This document shows, piece after piece, positions 1 to 7,420 of a stretch of DNA of 24,145 bases (position 1 is the first letter of the stretch; each line of letters starts with the position of its first letter). The position numbers and the translations under genes were made by a program. The stretch lies in the NCBI GenBank assembly GCA_964384675.1, contig CAYLNK010000063.1, positions 1-24,145 of the forward strand. Reading direction: 5' to 3'. The notes under the pieces were generated by a model, which saw nothing but the letters and a program-made list of their open reading frames with translations, made no database searches and had not been told where the DNA came from. This stretch comes from CAYLNK01 sp964384675 (lineage in GTDB: Bacteria > Acidobacteriota > Thermoanaerobaculia > UBA5066).

Positions 1-1
1 A

Positions 2-2101
2 CCCGCGGCCGGCGCGGTCGCCCGCGGCCTGGCGCTCGTCGCGGAAGCGACCGAGAGCGAGTCGAAGGGCCTCCGGGGCGAGGCGGGCGAGCGGTACCGG
101 GAAGCCGAGCGGCGGCTCGACGCCTCCGGCGACCCGTTCCGTCTGAGGGCACGGCTCGGCCGTCTGATCGCCGACTACCACGGGCGCGGGTACTCCGTGA
201 GCCCGGCAGAGCTGGAGGCGCTCGCGGTCGACGCCTCCGTATCGAGCTGGCCGTCCCTCGCGGCGCGCGCGAGGTGGATGGCTGGGCTCGTCTACGGCGG
301 GCGCGCCCTTCCCGAGGCGGCCCTGGACCTCTACGAGCGGGCCCGGCGGGACGCCGAGGCCGCCGGAGATCCTCTGATCGGCGCGGCTCTGGACGGCCTC
401 GCGGCCGAGGTGTGCCAGATCCTGGGCCGCGATTCGGAGGCGTGGTCGCGCCGCGCGCGAGCCTTCGCCTTCTTGAGGGAGCTCCCGCCGGCCCGGGCGC
501 ACACGCTGCTCCTCGAGGCCGCCCAGGCGGCCGAAGGGCTGCGCCTCCCGCGGCTGGCGCTCGACCTGCTCGAGACGGACGACGCGATCTCACGGGCGAC
601 GGACCGGGCCGCGGTTGCCGAACGGGCGATCGTGGTGGCGCGGCTGCGCGCCGCCAGGGAGCCGTCGGCGGCGGCCTGGAGGCGCGCCGAGGCCGCGCTC
701 GCCACGGTACGGGACCCGGGCCAGCAGGCTCGCCTCGCGAGCGACTGCCTGGCGGCCCGAGCGCTCGCCTCGCGCCCGGAAGACGTGAGGCTCCTCGACC
801 TGGACCGGGCGATCGACTACTACGTCCTGACGGAGGCCGCGTTCCGGATGCCCGAGCTGCTGGTGGCGCGCGCGGCCGCACGCAACGCCAGGGGCCTGGG
901 CGCGCTCGCCAAGGACGACGCGAGCCGGGCGCTCTCGCTCCTCGAGCGGGAGCTGGCGTCGGGCGGGCCCCGCAGTCTCCGGATGCTGGTCCGGAGCGGA
1001 GCGATCGTCGACGAGGCGCTCGACGTCATCGGGATCGACGAGGGCGTGCTCTCGAGGATCGATCGGCTCGACGCCTTCCGCGGGACCGATCTGCGCCGGG
1101 TGCGGGGCGAGCGACGCCCGGGGGCCCGGGCGATCCAGGAGCGGCTCGGCGCCCACGACGGCGTCCTCTGGTTCCGGGTCGGCGAGCGCCGGAGCGAGGC
1201 CCTGCTCCTCCTACGGGACCGGGCGCTCCGGACGGAGATCCCTTTCGTGAAGGCAGCGCTGGAGGACCTCGTCGCGGCGTTCCGGGGCTCGCTCGTCGGA
1301 GGGCCCGAGGGGCGCGCCCGCCTGCTCGCCGCGCTCCTCCACTCTTCGCTCCTGCGCTCGGTGCCCGGCAGCGTGGAGCGGCTCGTGATCGTGCCGGACG
1401 GGGTCCTCTGGACGTTGCCCTTCTCGGCGCTCCGCGAACAGGTCGACTCCGCGCCGTTCGGGGCGCGGGTGGGCGTCAGCCTGGCGGTGAGCGGGAGGCC
1501 GCCGGCGGGGCCCTCCGGCGACGTGGGCAGCGTCGCGCTCCTGGCCGACCCCCGGACCCTCGTCAGGGACCTCCCGCGCCTTCCGGGCGCCGCGGAGGAG
1601 GTCGTCCGGATCGCGCCTTTGTACGGTCGCGCCTCGGTGGCGATGGGGGAGGACGCGACCGTGACGGCCCTGAGAAGCCTCGCCGCCGCTGCGCGAGTGC
1701 TCCATGTGGCCGCGCACGCGCTGCCCGAGGCTGGAACCGGCGGTCGGCTCCTTCTGAGCGGAGACGATGGGGCAGTCTCGGCTGATGCGATCTCGGCCCT
1801 CGATCTGCGGGAGCTGCGGACGGCGGTCGTCGCGGGCTGCGCCACCGCGGCGGGTGAGATCGTGCCCGGGGAGGGGACGATCAGCCTGGCGCGAGCCTTC
1901 CTGGCGGCCGGCGCCCGCACCGCCGTGGCCAGCGTCTGGGCCGTTCCGGACGGCTCGGCCGCCGACCTCCTGGTGGGCCTGCACCGCGGCCTCGCCGCGG
2001 GTCTTCCGGCGGCGGAGGCCCTCCGTCGCGCCCGCGCCGACTACCTGGCGAAGCCCGGCCCGGACGCCCGCGTGTGGGCGGCGTTCGAGGCGTACGAGTA
2101 G
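2..2101 (+). CDS. TPR-like/CHAT-domain cysteine peptidase, 5'-truncated
   Basis: The reading frame is open from base 2 without a stop, so the gene begins before the window; the GTG at 197 is only an internal candidate start. 699 residues are visible. The N-terminal two thirds is Ala/Leu/Arg-rich and helical, with TPR-like stretches such as ALDLYERARRDAEAAGD. The C-terminal third is a CHAT domain (caspase-like fold, clan CD): VIVPDGVLWTLPFSAL, then the catalytic histidine in VLHVAAHAL (His codon 1715-1717) and the catalytic cysteine in VVAGCATAAG (Cys codon 1838-1840), then the usual GEGTISLARAFLAAGARTAV. Both dyad residues are present, so it looks active. In the family, TPR-CHAT proteins act as signal-gated proteases, for example in defence or cell-death systems; the target here is unknown. 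The gene ends 117 bp before an unknown gene on the same strand. The CHAT assignment is firm, the TPR assignment moderate. Confidence 0.9.
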   Translation, partial: PAAGAVARGLALVAEATESESKGLRGEAGERYREAERRLDASGDPFRLRARLGRLIADYHGRGYSVSPAELEALAVDASVSSWPSLAARARWMAGLVYGGRALPEAALDLYERARRDAEAAGDPLIGAALDGLAAEVCQILGRDSEAWSRRARAFAFLRELPPARAHTLLLEAAQAAEGLRLPRLALDLLETDDAISRATDRAAVAERAIVVARLRAAREPSAAAWRRAEAALATVRDPGQQARLASDCLAARALASRPEDVRLLDLDRAIDYYVLTEAAFRMPELLVARAAARNARGLGALAKDDASRALSLLERELASGGPRSLRMLVRSGAIVDEALDVIGIDEGVLSRIDRLDAFRGTDLRRVRGERRPGARAIQERLGAHDGVLWFRVGERRSEALLLLRDRALRTEIPFVKAALEDLVAAFRGSLVGGPEGRARLLAALLHSSLLRSVPGSVERLVIVPDGVLWTLPFSALREQVDSAPFGARVGVSLAVSGRPPAGPSGDVGSVALLADPRTLVRDLPRLPGAAEEVVRIAPLYGRASVAMGEDATVTALRSLAAAARVLHVAAHALPEAGTGGRLLLSGDDGAVSADAISALDLRELRTAVVAGCATAAGEIVPGEGTISLARAFLAAGARTAVASVWAVPDGSAADLLVGLHRGLAAGLPAAEALRRARADYLAKPGPDARVWAAFEAYE

Positions 2102-2218
2102 TCCGGCCGGGAATCGCACCTTGCTTCCTCCACCGTCCTCCGATTTCGGGGGAAATCCGGTCCCGACGGCCGTCCTCCGGAGCAGCTGCGGCGCCAGCCG
2201 CCAAGGAGGGGAATCGAG

Positions 2219-3124
2219 ATGGCCGAGGCCGACATCCAGCTGAGCATCATCATGTCCGGGCTCTACACCCTGTCGCGCGGGACGCCCGGGGATCCAGGCG
2301 CCGCGTCGACGGACGTCCTCCTGGTCGACGCGAGGCGGAGCGCGCTGAAGGGGCTTCCGCGGCACGTGCCCCGGCTGACGGTCGACGTCCGAAACCTCGA
2401 TCCGGCGAGCGATCCGGCGGACACGCTCGTCACCCTTCCGGACGGCTCGAGCTATGCGGTCTGGAACCTGGAGGGCGTGGACGTGCAGCTGCCGGGGCAC
2501 GCCGATCCGCCGTCGCTCGCGACCGCCGAGTCCGTCCCCGCGAGCGTGCGAGCCCCCGCGAGCGAGGCGGAGCGTCAGGACCTCCGCTGGGTCGCGAGCC
2601 TCTCGAGGGTCGGCGGCGCCGCGGCGCTGAATCCGGCGATGCTGGCCCCGAAGCCGCCGTCCATCGTCGCGAGCCGGATCTTCCTCCGCCATGGGAGCCT
2701 CTCGACCGAGCGCCTCGCCGAGACGTCGGCCGGGCACCTGATCGAGTTCCCGTTCGTGGCGCCGGGCGAATCGGCGACCGGGGCCTCCTTCGCGCAGGCG
2801 CTGGCGGTGGCGGTGAGGTGGCGGGACGACCTCCGGACGAGGGCCGAGATCCGGCTCGTCCCGTTCGGCCAGACCGAGCCTCGCGCGACCGTGGTGCTGC
2901 AACCGGTGAACGAGCCGGAGACGACGGTGACGATCACGAACGAGCCCGTGAGCTTGGGACACCAGCACGGGGGCGACCCGGCGCTGCTCCTCCATTGGGG
3001 CGCGCTCTACGACCTCGCCAAGTCGCCGCCGAAGGCCGCGGCCCGCAGGGTCCCGATGGCGTCGCCCGTCGTCGGTAGCCGCAACCTGGGCGGGACCCAC
3101 TGCCCGCCCGACCAGCTTCCCTGA
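2219..3124 (+). CDS. Unknown 301-aa protein downstream of the CHAT gene
   Basis: Start ATG at 2219 is set by a strong ribosome site (AAGGAGGGG, about 2202-2210). There is no signal peptide or membrane segment. The N-terminus, IQLSIIMSGLYTLSRG then VLLVDARRSALKGLPRHVPRLTVDV, looks like beta strands closing on an H-V-P-R-L motif. The rest is mixed, ending in a short His-rich stretch (SLGHQHGGDPALLLHWG) and NLGGTHCPPDQLP. I recall unassigned proteins with a similar N-terminal strand pattern next to caspase-like genes in large soil-bacterial genomes, but cannot name a family. It follows the CHAT gene on the same strand after 117 bp and may be co-transcribed, which makes it a candidate partner or substrate. 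Function unknown. Confidence 0.85.
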   Translation: MAEADIQLSIIMSGLYTLSRGTPGDPGAASTDVLLVDARRSALKGLPRHVPRLTVDVRNLDPASDPADTLVTLPDGSSYAVWNLEGVDVQLPGHADPPSLATAESVPASVRAPASEAERQDLRWVASLSRVGGAAALNPAMLAPKPPSIVASRIFLRHGSLSTERLAETSAGHLIEFPFVAPGESATGASFAQALAVAVRWRDDLRTRAEIRLVPFGQTEPRATVVLQPVNEPETTVTITNEPVSLGHQHGGDPALLLHWGALYDLAKSPPKAAARRVPMASPVVGSRNLGGTHCPPDQLP

Positions 3125-3172
3125 ACGCGAGGCGGGCGACGCCCCCCCGCGCCGCCCGCTACCTCGTCTCCA
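3125..3172. terminator. Candidate stem-loop between convergent genes
   Basis: The 34-bp gap between two convergent genes holds an imperfect inverted repeat: CGAGGCGGGCG (3128-3138) pairs with CGCCCGCTACCTCG (3153-3166) around a C-rich loop. The right arm overlaps the stop codon of the minus-strand gene. No T-tract follows on either strand, so it is at best a weak bidirectional terminator. Confidence 0.3.
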
Positions 3173-5669
3173 CGGTGACGGCGAGCACGTCCTCACCGTC
3201 CGACCGGCTCGGGTCGCCGTCGCCCACGCGGACGGCGAACCGCCTCACGGGAAACGTGCGGCCGTGCCGGACGCCGTCCTTCACGACGCGATCCTCGCCG
3301 CCCGTGTAGGTCGTCGGCGCGCCTCCCGTCGGGACCAGGTCGAGCCGGAAGCGCCATCCTTCCCCCCAGGACCAGAACGCGCAGAGCCCTCCCTCGCACG
3401 TCTTCTGGTTGAAGACCTGCACCACGAACGGGTTCTCTCCCGGCACGAGGGAGAGCTCGGCCGTGCGCACCTCGCCGAGTCCGCACGTCAGCACGTCCAG
3501 CCCCTGTCGCTCGTCCCTCAGATAGACCACGTCGTCACAGGCCGAGAGCGTCGCGGTCACGCGCGCGACCTCGCGTAGCTGGAATCGCGCCGTCAGGCTG
3601 GTGCTCTCCCAGGGAGTCTGCATCCGCTGCGTCAGCTCCCGCACCAGCTCCCGGGTCCTCCTGAAGACCTCCTCGATCGGGATCCCGGGGCGGCGAAGGT
3701 AGCGGAGCAAGGCCATCGCGTAGGGGCTTCGCACGACGCCGTCGTGGTCGGGAAGGTCGCCGTCGGCGGCCCGCCCGCCGGGCTCGGCCGAATAGGCGAG
3801 GAACGTCTCGGATGGGACGGCGAGATCCTGCGGTCGCGCAAGCCCCTGCGGGAGCCGCGGTCCGGATCGTTGCCACCGGTTCGTCCGGCATGCGTCCAGG
3901 ATCACCAGGCGGCGCGCCGTGCCGCGAAATCGAGCGTCGCGGTAGACGTCACTCATCGCATAGCCGTGTCGCGCCACGTCGTCGGGGCGATCGATGACGG
4001 CGTCGATCGGAACGAGGTAGTTGTCCCCCGGAAGCTGGAGGCCGTGACCGGCGAAGTAGACGAGCACGGTGTCGCTCGACGTCAGGGAGCCGAGGAACGT
4101 CTCGAGATCCGCCCGGAGAGCGGCCTCCTTGCGGTCGACGCGCAGCGTCACGTCGAACCCGAGCTGGCGGAGCGCGTCCGCGACGGAGGTCGCGTCGTCG
4201 CGCGCGGTGAGCGCCCTGGCGCCGGGGTAGGCGGAGTTGCCGATCACGAGCGCCTGGCGGGAGCTCCTGGGTCCGCGGTCCGGGAGGACCGGCCCGGAGT
4301 CGCCGGGCACGGTCGGGAGAGCGCAGGCGGGCACCGGCTCGGCCCAGTACCGGCTCAGGAAGTCACCCCACCTGAAGTCCTCCACGAACGCGACCGGGGC
4401 CGTCAGGTTCCCCCGGCGGTAGCCGCCCTTGGCAAACGCGTCTGCCCGGTACTGCGCGAGGGTCGAGGGGAAATAGATGGCGAGGCCCCGGTCCGGGACG
4501 GTGCCCCGGTCGCGCTCGGGATAGCGGGCGATCGTGGTGCTCGAGAGAGCCGCCCTCGCGCCGGCGACGGCGTCGAGGAGCGGGCCGTCGGTCGTGACCG
4601 AGGCCAGCCTCTCGAGGAAGGCATCCACGTCCACGTGCAGGAATCGCCCGTCCCGTGGAGCCATAAGGGGTAGGCCGCAGCGAGCCTGTGCGACGGCGTC
4701 CGTCACACCGGGCATCAGGTCGACGAGGCGGCCCGCCACTCGCGAAACGGCGCCCGACGCGGCGGCGGCGTTCCCGAGGTCCACCGCGGCGAGCGTCTGC
4801 TCCCGTCGCGTGAGGCCCACGTCCGCGAGGCCTTCGTACTGCTTCCCGAAGCTCGAGACGAGGAGCTCGGCGAGCGTGCGGGCCGTGCGGGTCTCCGGCG
4901 CCTCGGCGAGCGACCCGAGCCAGTCGGCGTAGTCGAAGCCGCGCGCGGGTACGAGCTCCTGGCTTGCGACGAGGTAGGCCGCGACGTCCCGGAACGCGTA
5001 GGCGGTCTCCAGCATCGCCATGAGGCAGGCGTCGAACGCCAGGACGTCGATCTTGCGGCCGGAAGGCCCCAGCGCCTTCCCGATCGCGTCCGCCGTCTCG
5101 CGGTTCAGGAGCTCGTCGCCGTCCGTGTCGTCGTGCGAGGCCGATCGGTACGGCGCCTCGAGCGGGCTCCTGTTCGGCGAGAGACGGGCCTCCTCCTCGG
5201 GAGAGGGCGCACCGGCGGACGGGTCACGCCACCCCTGCCCGTGGTCCCAGACGATCAGGGCCGTCCTCTTCGCCGGGTACGCCGCGAGCGACCAGGCGAT
5301 GAAGCAGGCGAGGGACGCGCCGTCTCCCATGTTCACCTCTCCGAGCGCCGTCGACCTGGCGCTGGGCGGGCTCGTCATTCCCTTGGCGACACGGAATCGC
5401 CTCGTCCCCTGCTCGGTCAGGAGGTCGAGCTGGACGACCACGTTCATCCGGTCCGTGCTGCCCACCCGGCCCATCTCCTCGAGGTCCCGGAGCGCGGCGC
5501 TCTCGAGGTTGTTGTCCCCGTTCATGAAGACCATCACGGTCCACTCGGACACCGGTCGAGCCGGCGGGACCGGGTGCTTGCAGCCCGTGCGGTCGGCCGG
5601 CGCCGCGGCCGAAAGCGGAAGGGCGGCCAGGACGGCGAGCGCCACGGACGCGATCGTGAGTCGAGACAT
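3159..5669 (-). CDS. Exported double cysteine peptidase: clostripain-like (C11) plus caspase-like (C14)
   Basis: 836 residues. A signal peptide covers about 1-23 (LTIASVALAVLAALPLSAAA). Residues 40-440 form a clostripain-like C11 domain: SEWTVMVFMNGDNNLE at the first strand, His143 in LIVWDHGQGW, Cys215 in LAFDACLMAMLE, then VASQELVPARGFDY and a late GLAIYFPST strand. Residues 468-685 form a caspase/metacaspase-like C14 domain: RQALVIGNSAYPG, His542 in VLVYFAGHGLQLPGDNYLVP, Cys594 in LVILDACRTN, then FLAYSAEPG. A beta-rich tail of about 130 residues with five cysteines follows. Both dyads are intact. C11 and C14 enzymes typically cut after basic residues (Arg/Lys), but specificity here is unproven. 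Start ATG 5669 has a GGAGGTGG ribosome site. The signal peptide places it in the periplasm or outside the cell. The gene is divergent from the operon at 5795 and convergent with the CHAT/301-aa pair. Confidence 0.93.
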   Translation of the reverse strand: MSRLTIASVALAVLAALPLSAAAPADRTGCKHPVPPARPVSEWTVMVFMNGDNNLESAALRDLEEMGRVGSTDRMNVVVQLDLLTEQGTRRFRVAKGMTSPPSARSTALGEVNMGDGASLACFIAWSLAAYPAKRTALIVWDHGQGWRDPSAGAPSPEEEARLSPNRSPLEAPYRSASHDDTDGDELLNRETADAIGKALGPSGRKIDVLAFDACLMAMLETAYAFRDVAAYLVASQELVPARGFDYADWLGSLAEAPETRTARTLAELLVSSFGKQYEGLADVGLTRREQTLAAVDLGNAAAASGAVSRVAGRLVDLMPGVTDAVAQARCGLPLMAPRDGRFLHVDVDAFLERLASVTTDGPLLDAVAGARAALSSTTIARYPERDRGTVPDRGLAIYFPSTLAQYRADAFAKGGYRRGNLTAPVAFVEDFRWGDFLSRYWAEPVPACALPTVPGDSGPVLPDRGPRSSRQALVIGNSAYPGARALTARDDATSVADALRQLGFDVTLRVDRKEAALRADLETFLGSLTSSDTVLVYFAGHGLQLPGDNYLVPIDAVIDRPDDVARHGYAMSDVYRDARFRGTARRLVILDACRTNRWQRSGPRLPQGLARPQDLAVPSETFLAYSAEPGGRAADGDLPDHDGVVRSPYAMALLRYLRRPGIPIEEVFRRTRELVRELTQRMQTPWESTSLTARFQLREVARVTATLSACDDVVYLRDERQGLDVLTCGLGEVRTAELSLVPGENPFVVQVFNQKTCEGGLCAFWSWGEGWRFRLDLVPTGGAPTTYTGGEDRVVKDGVRHGRTFPVRRFAVRVGDGDPSRSDGEDVLAVTVETR

Positions 5670-5794
5670 CGGCCACCTCCAGGCTTCGGTCCGGTCGGAG
5701 CAGGGACGGCCGCGAGGGCGGAATTCCCGCGGGTTCCTCGGGATCCTGGAAAAGAACGGAGCTCCGTCCGTCCAGTACCCAAAGGGAGGAACAC
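5670..5794. promoter_or_regulatory. Divergent promoter region with 12-bp palindrome
   Basis: This 125-bp spacer separates the start of the double peptidase (minus) from the start of the six-gene operon (plus), so promoters for both should lie here. It holds a perfect palindrome ACGGAGCTCCGT at 5756-5767, about 28 bp before the plus-strand start, plus a nearby GGAATTCC. The palindrome could be an operator. Convincing -35/-10 hexamers are not visible by eye. Confidence 0.4.
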
Positions 5795-6433
5795 ATGGGC
5801 AAGCTCAACGTGACGCTGAAGCGTGTCACGATCCTGAACAACGGCCGGCCGGTCGCCGCTCCGAAGGAGATGGGCGTCGGCCTGGTCGCGCAGCTGGTGA
5901 ACCCCGCCTCGTCCCCGACGGCCGACTCCTCGGTCCTCGCCACCGAGAAGGGGATCGCCTTCCGCGCGAGCCGCGGCGACAGCTTCCCGGGGAGCACGCT
6001 GATCGCCGGGGCGGCCCCGCTGGTGTTCGGCAAGCCGATCGACGTCCCGGACGTGGCCCGGCTCGACCTCTTCTACGTCGTCGACTACCAGAACGACCTC
6101 GGCCCGATCGTCGGGAAGGCCGTCAACTTGCTGATCGACCTCGCCGCGAAGGCGATCCCGGTCCTCGGGGACGTCCTGAAGGACGAGCTGCACGTGAAGA
6201 TCGGGAAGATCATCTCCGAGGAGTACGGCCGGGAGTCGGTGCTCCTCCACCAGGAGAGCCTGGGGAAGAAGGTGCACGCTCTCGAGCTGGACCTCCGCTG
6301 CCAGGTCACCAAACGAGGCGTCTACATGATGGACGCGACGGGCACGTCCACGCCGAAGGTCTCCAAACCGACCCTCTTCGCCCAGGAGGGCCAGGTCACG
6401 GCGCGGGTCGCCCTCGACGTGCAGTACGTCTGA
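5795..6433 (+). CDS. Unknown 212-aa soluble protein, first gene of operon
   Basis: ATG at 5795 has a good ribosome site (AAAGGGAGG). No signal peptide. The N-terminus MGKLNVTLKRVTILNN reads as beta strand; the middle contains RLDLFYVVDYQNDLGPIVGK, followed by a short hydrophobic helix (NLLIDLAAKAIPVLGDVL) that is probably amphipathic rather than membrane-spanning; the C-terminus returns to strands (QVTARVALDVQYV). The strand-helix-strand order would suit a C2-like or other beta-sandwich fold with an insert, but that is a guess from the strand pattern. Its stop lies 7 bp before the cysteine-hydrolase gene, so the two are very likely translated from one mRNA. Function unknown. Confidence 0.85.
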   Translation: MGKLNVTLKRVTILNNGRPVAAPKEMGVGLVAQLVNPASSPTADSSVLATEKGIAFRASRGDSFPGSTLIAGAAPLVFGKPIDVPDVARLDLFYVVDYQNDLGPIVGKAVNLLIDLAAKAIPVLGDVLKDELHVKIGKIISEEYGRESVLLHQESLGKKVHALELDLRCQVTKRGVYMMDATGTSTPKVSKPTLFAQEGQVTARVALDVQYV

Positions 6434-6440
6434 GGCCGCC

Positions 6441-7049
6441 ATGAACCTGCGCACCGTCACCTACGAGCAGATCCGCCCGGACCTCGCGACCGGCGACCTC
6501 GTGCTCTTCTCTGGCAAGGGCGGCTTCAGCGCCGGCATCAAGTGGTTCACGCGCAGCCGCTGGTCCCACGTCGGAATGATCCTCGTCATCCCGGAGTGGG
6601 ACACCGTTCTCCTCTGGGAGTCGACGACCCTCTCCTCCCTGAAGGACGTGGAGTCGAACACGGCCCGGCGCGGCGTCCAGCTGGTGAGCTTCAGCGACCG
6701 CCTCCGCAACTACGGAGGAGAGGTTGCCGTCCGCCGTCTCAGGATCGACCGGACCGACCGGATGCAGCAGGCCCTCTCCTCGTTCCGGAACGAGGTCCGT
6801 GATCGTCCGTACGAGGAGGACACGGTCGAGCTGATCAAGGCGGCGTACGACGGCCCGTTCGGCGACAACACCGAGGACCTGTCGTCCCTGTTCTGCAGCG
6901 AGCTCGTCGCCGAGTCGTACCAGCGGATGGGACTTCTCCCGAACGACCCTCCGTCGAACGAGTACGTCCCGAACGACTTCGCGTCCACGGGCCCGGGCGT
7001 GCCGCTGCTCGCCGGAGCCCTGGACCAGGAAGTCCTCGTCACGCTCTGA
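6441..7049 (+). CDS. YiiX-like permuted NlpC/P60 cysteine hydrolase
   Basis: 202 residues. The N-terminus has the family opening LATGDLVLFSGKGGFSAGIKW, then His43 in RWSHVGMIL, a Glu in LLWEST (Glu60), and the nucleophile Cys152 in LFCSELVAESYQ. The His-before-Cys order marks the circularly permuted papain-like group (YiiX/YaeF/poxvirus G6R type). Members hydrolyse amide or ester bonds in lipids, peptides or peptidoglycan-related substrates. There is no signal peptide, so it acts in the cytoplasm unless exported another way. It sits 7 bp after the 212-aa gene and 39 bp before the 105-aa gene. It is the third cysteine-hydrolase fold in the neighbourhood. Family confident, substrate unknown. 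Confidence 0.88.
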   Translation: MNLRTVTYEQIRPDLATGDLVLFSGKGGFSAGIKWFTRSRWSHVGMILVIPEWDTVLLWESTTLSSLKDVESNTARRGVQLVSFSDRLRNYGGEVAVRRLRIDRTDRMQQALSSFRNEVRDRPYEEDTVELIKAAYDGPFGDNTEDLSSLFCSELVAESYQRMGLLPNDPPSNEYVPNDFASTGPGVPLLAGALDQEVLVTL

Positions 7050-7088
7050 GCCCAGGAAACAGCGCAACCCAGCATGAGGAGGAAGCAG

Positions 7089-7406
7089 ATGAAACCCGGA
7101 TCGGAGAAATGGCTCGAGAGCCTCGGCGCCCCTCACACCATCGAACCCGACGAGCAGCGCAAGTTCATCCAGAAGATCCTGGAGGGGCGCGGCGACCTGA
7201 ACCACTGGCTGCCGCTCGGCATCCCGAACCCGGAGGTGATCCGGGGGACGTTCCACGTCGCGCCCGACGACCTCGACCTCATCCGGCGTCTCACGGTCGA
7301 GGTCCCGAGGGGACTCCGTCCGGAATTCCGGATCTTCCCGGTCGGGATCCCCGCCACCGACCTCGTGCGCGTCGACTTCGAGATCCGGAAGACCCACTCG
7401 GCCTGA
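7089..7406 (+). CDS. Unknown 105-aa protein just before the radical SAM gene
   Basis: Two in-frame ATGs exist, 7074 and 7089. The sequence between them contains a near-ideal ribosome site (AGGAGGA, about 7077-7083) at proper distance from 7089, while 7074 has none, so I choose 7089 (protein MKPGSEKWLESLG...). It is soluble and slightly acidic, with no cysteine and no signal peptide. It shows helical N-terminal segments (DEQRKFIQKILEG), then NHWLPLGIPNPEVIRG, and a strand-rich C-terminus ending VDFEIRKTHSA. It precedes the radical SAM gene by 14 bp, so it could be that enzyme's substrate or a carrier/recognition partner. It lacks a known RiPP leader or core motif, so this rests on position alone. 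Confidence 0.8.
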   Translation: MKPGSEKWLESLGAPHTIEPDEQRKFIQKILEGRGDLNHWLPLGIPNPEVIRGTFHVAPDDLDLIRRLTVEVPRGLRPEFRIFPVGIPATDLVRVDFEIRKTHSA

Positions 7407-7420
7407 GCCGGACCCACGCC

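Noticed and set aside
1211..3196. Very long minus-strand frame opposite the CHAT and 301-aa genes
   Set aside because: Arg/Gly/Pro-rich, no motif, no ribosome site, and it spans two real genes; an antisense shadow of high-GC coding DNA.
5580..5669. Lipoprotein signal on the C11/C14 protein
   Set aside because: The first cysteine (Cys30) is too far past the hydrophobic core and not in a lipobox; an ordinary signal peptide fits better.
7089..7406. FxSxx-type RiPP precursor
   Set aside because: The C-terminus is RKTHSA, without the F-x-S-x-x ending, and the protein is long with apparent folded segments.
7109..7420. Longer N-terminus for the radical SAM protein
   Set aside because: It would overlap the 105-aa gene in another frame and reads as Arg/Pro low complexity; ATG 7421 gives the family's normal start.
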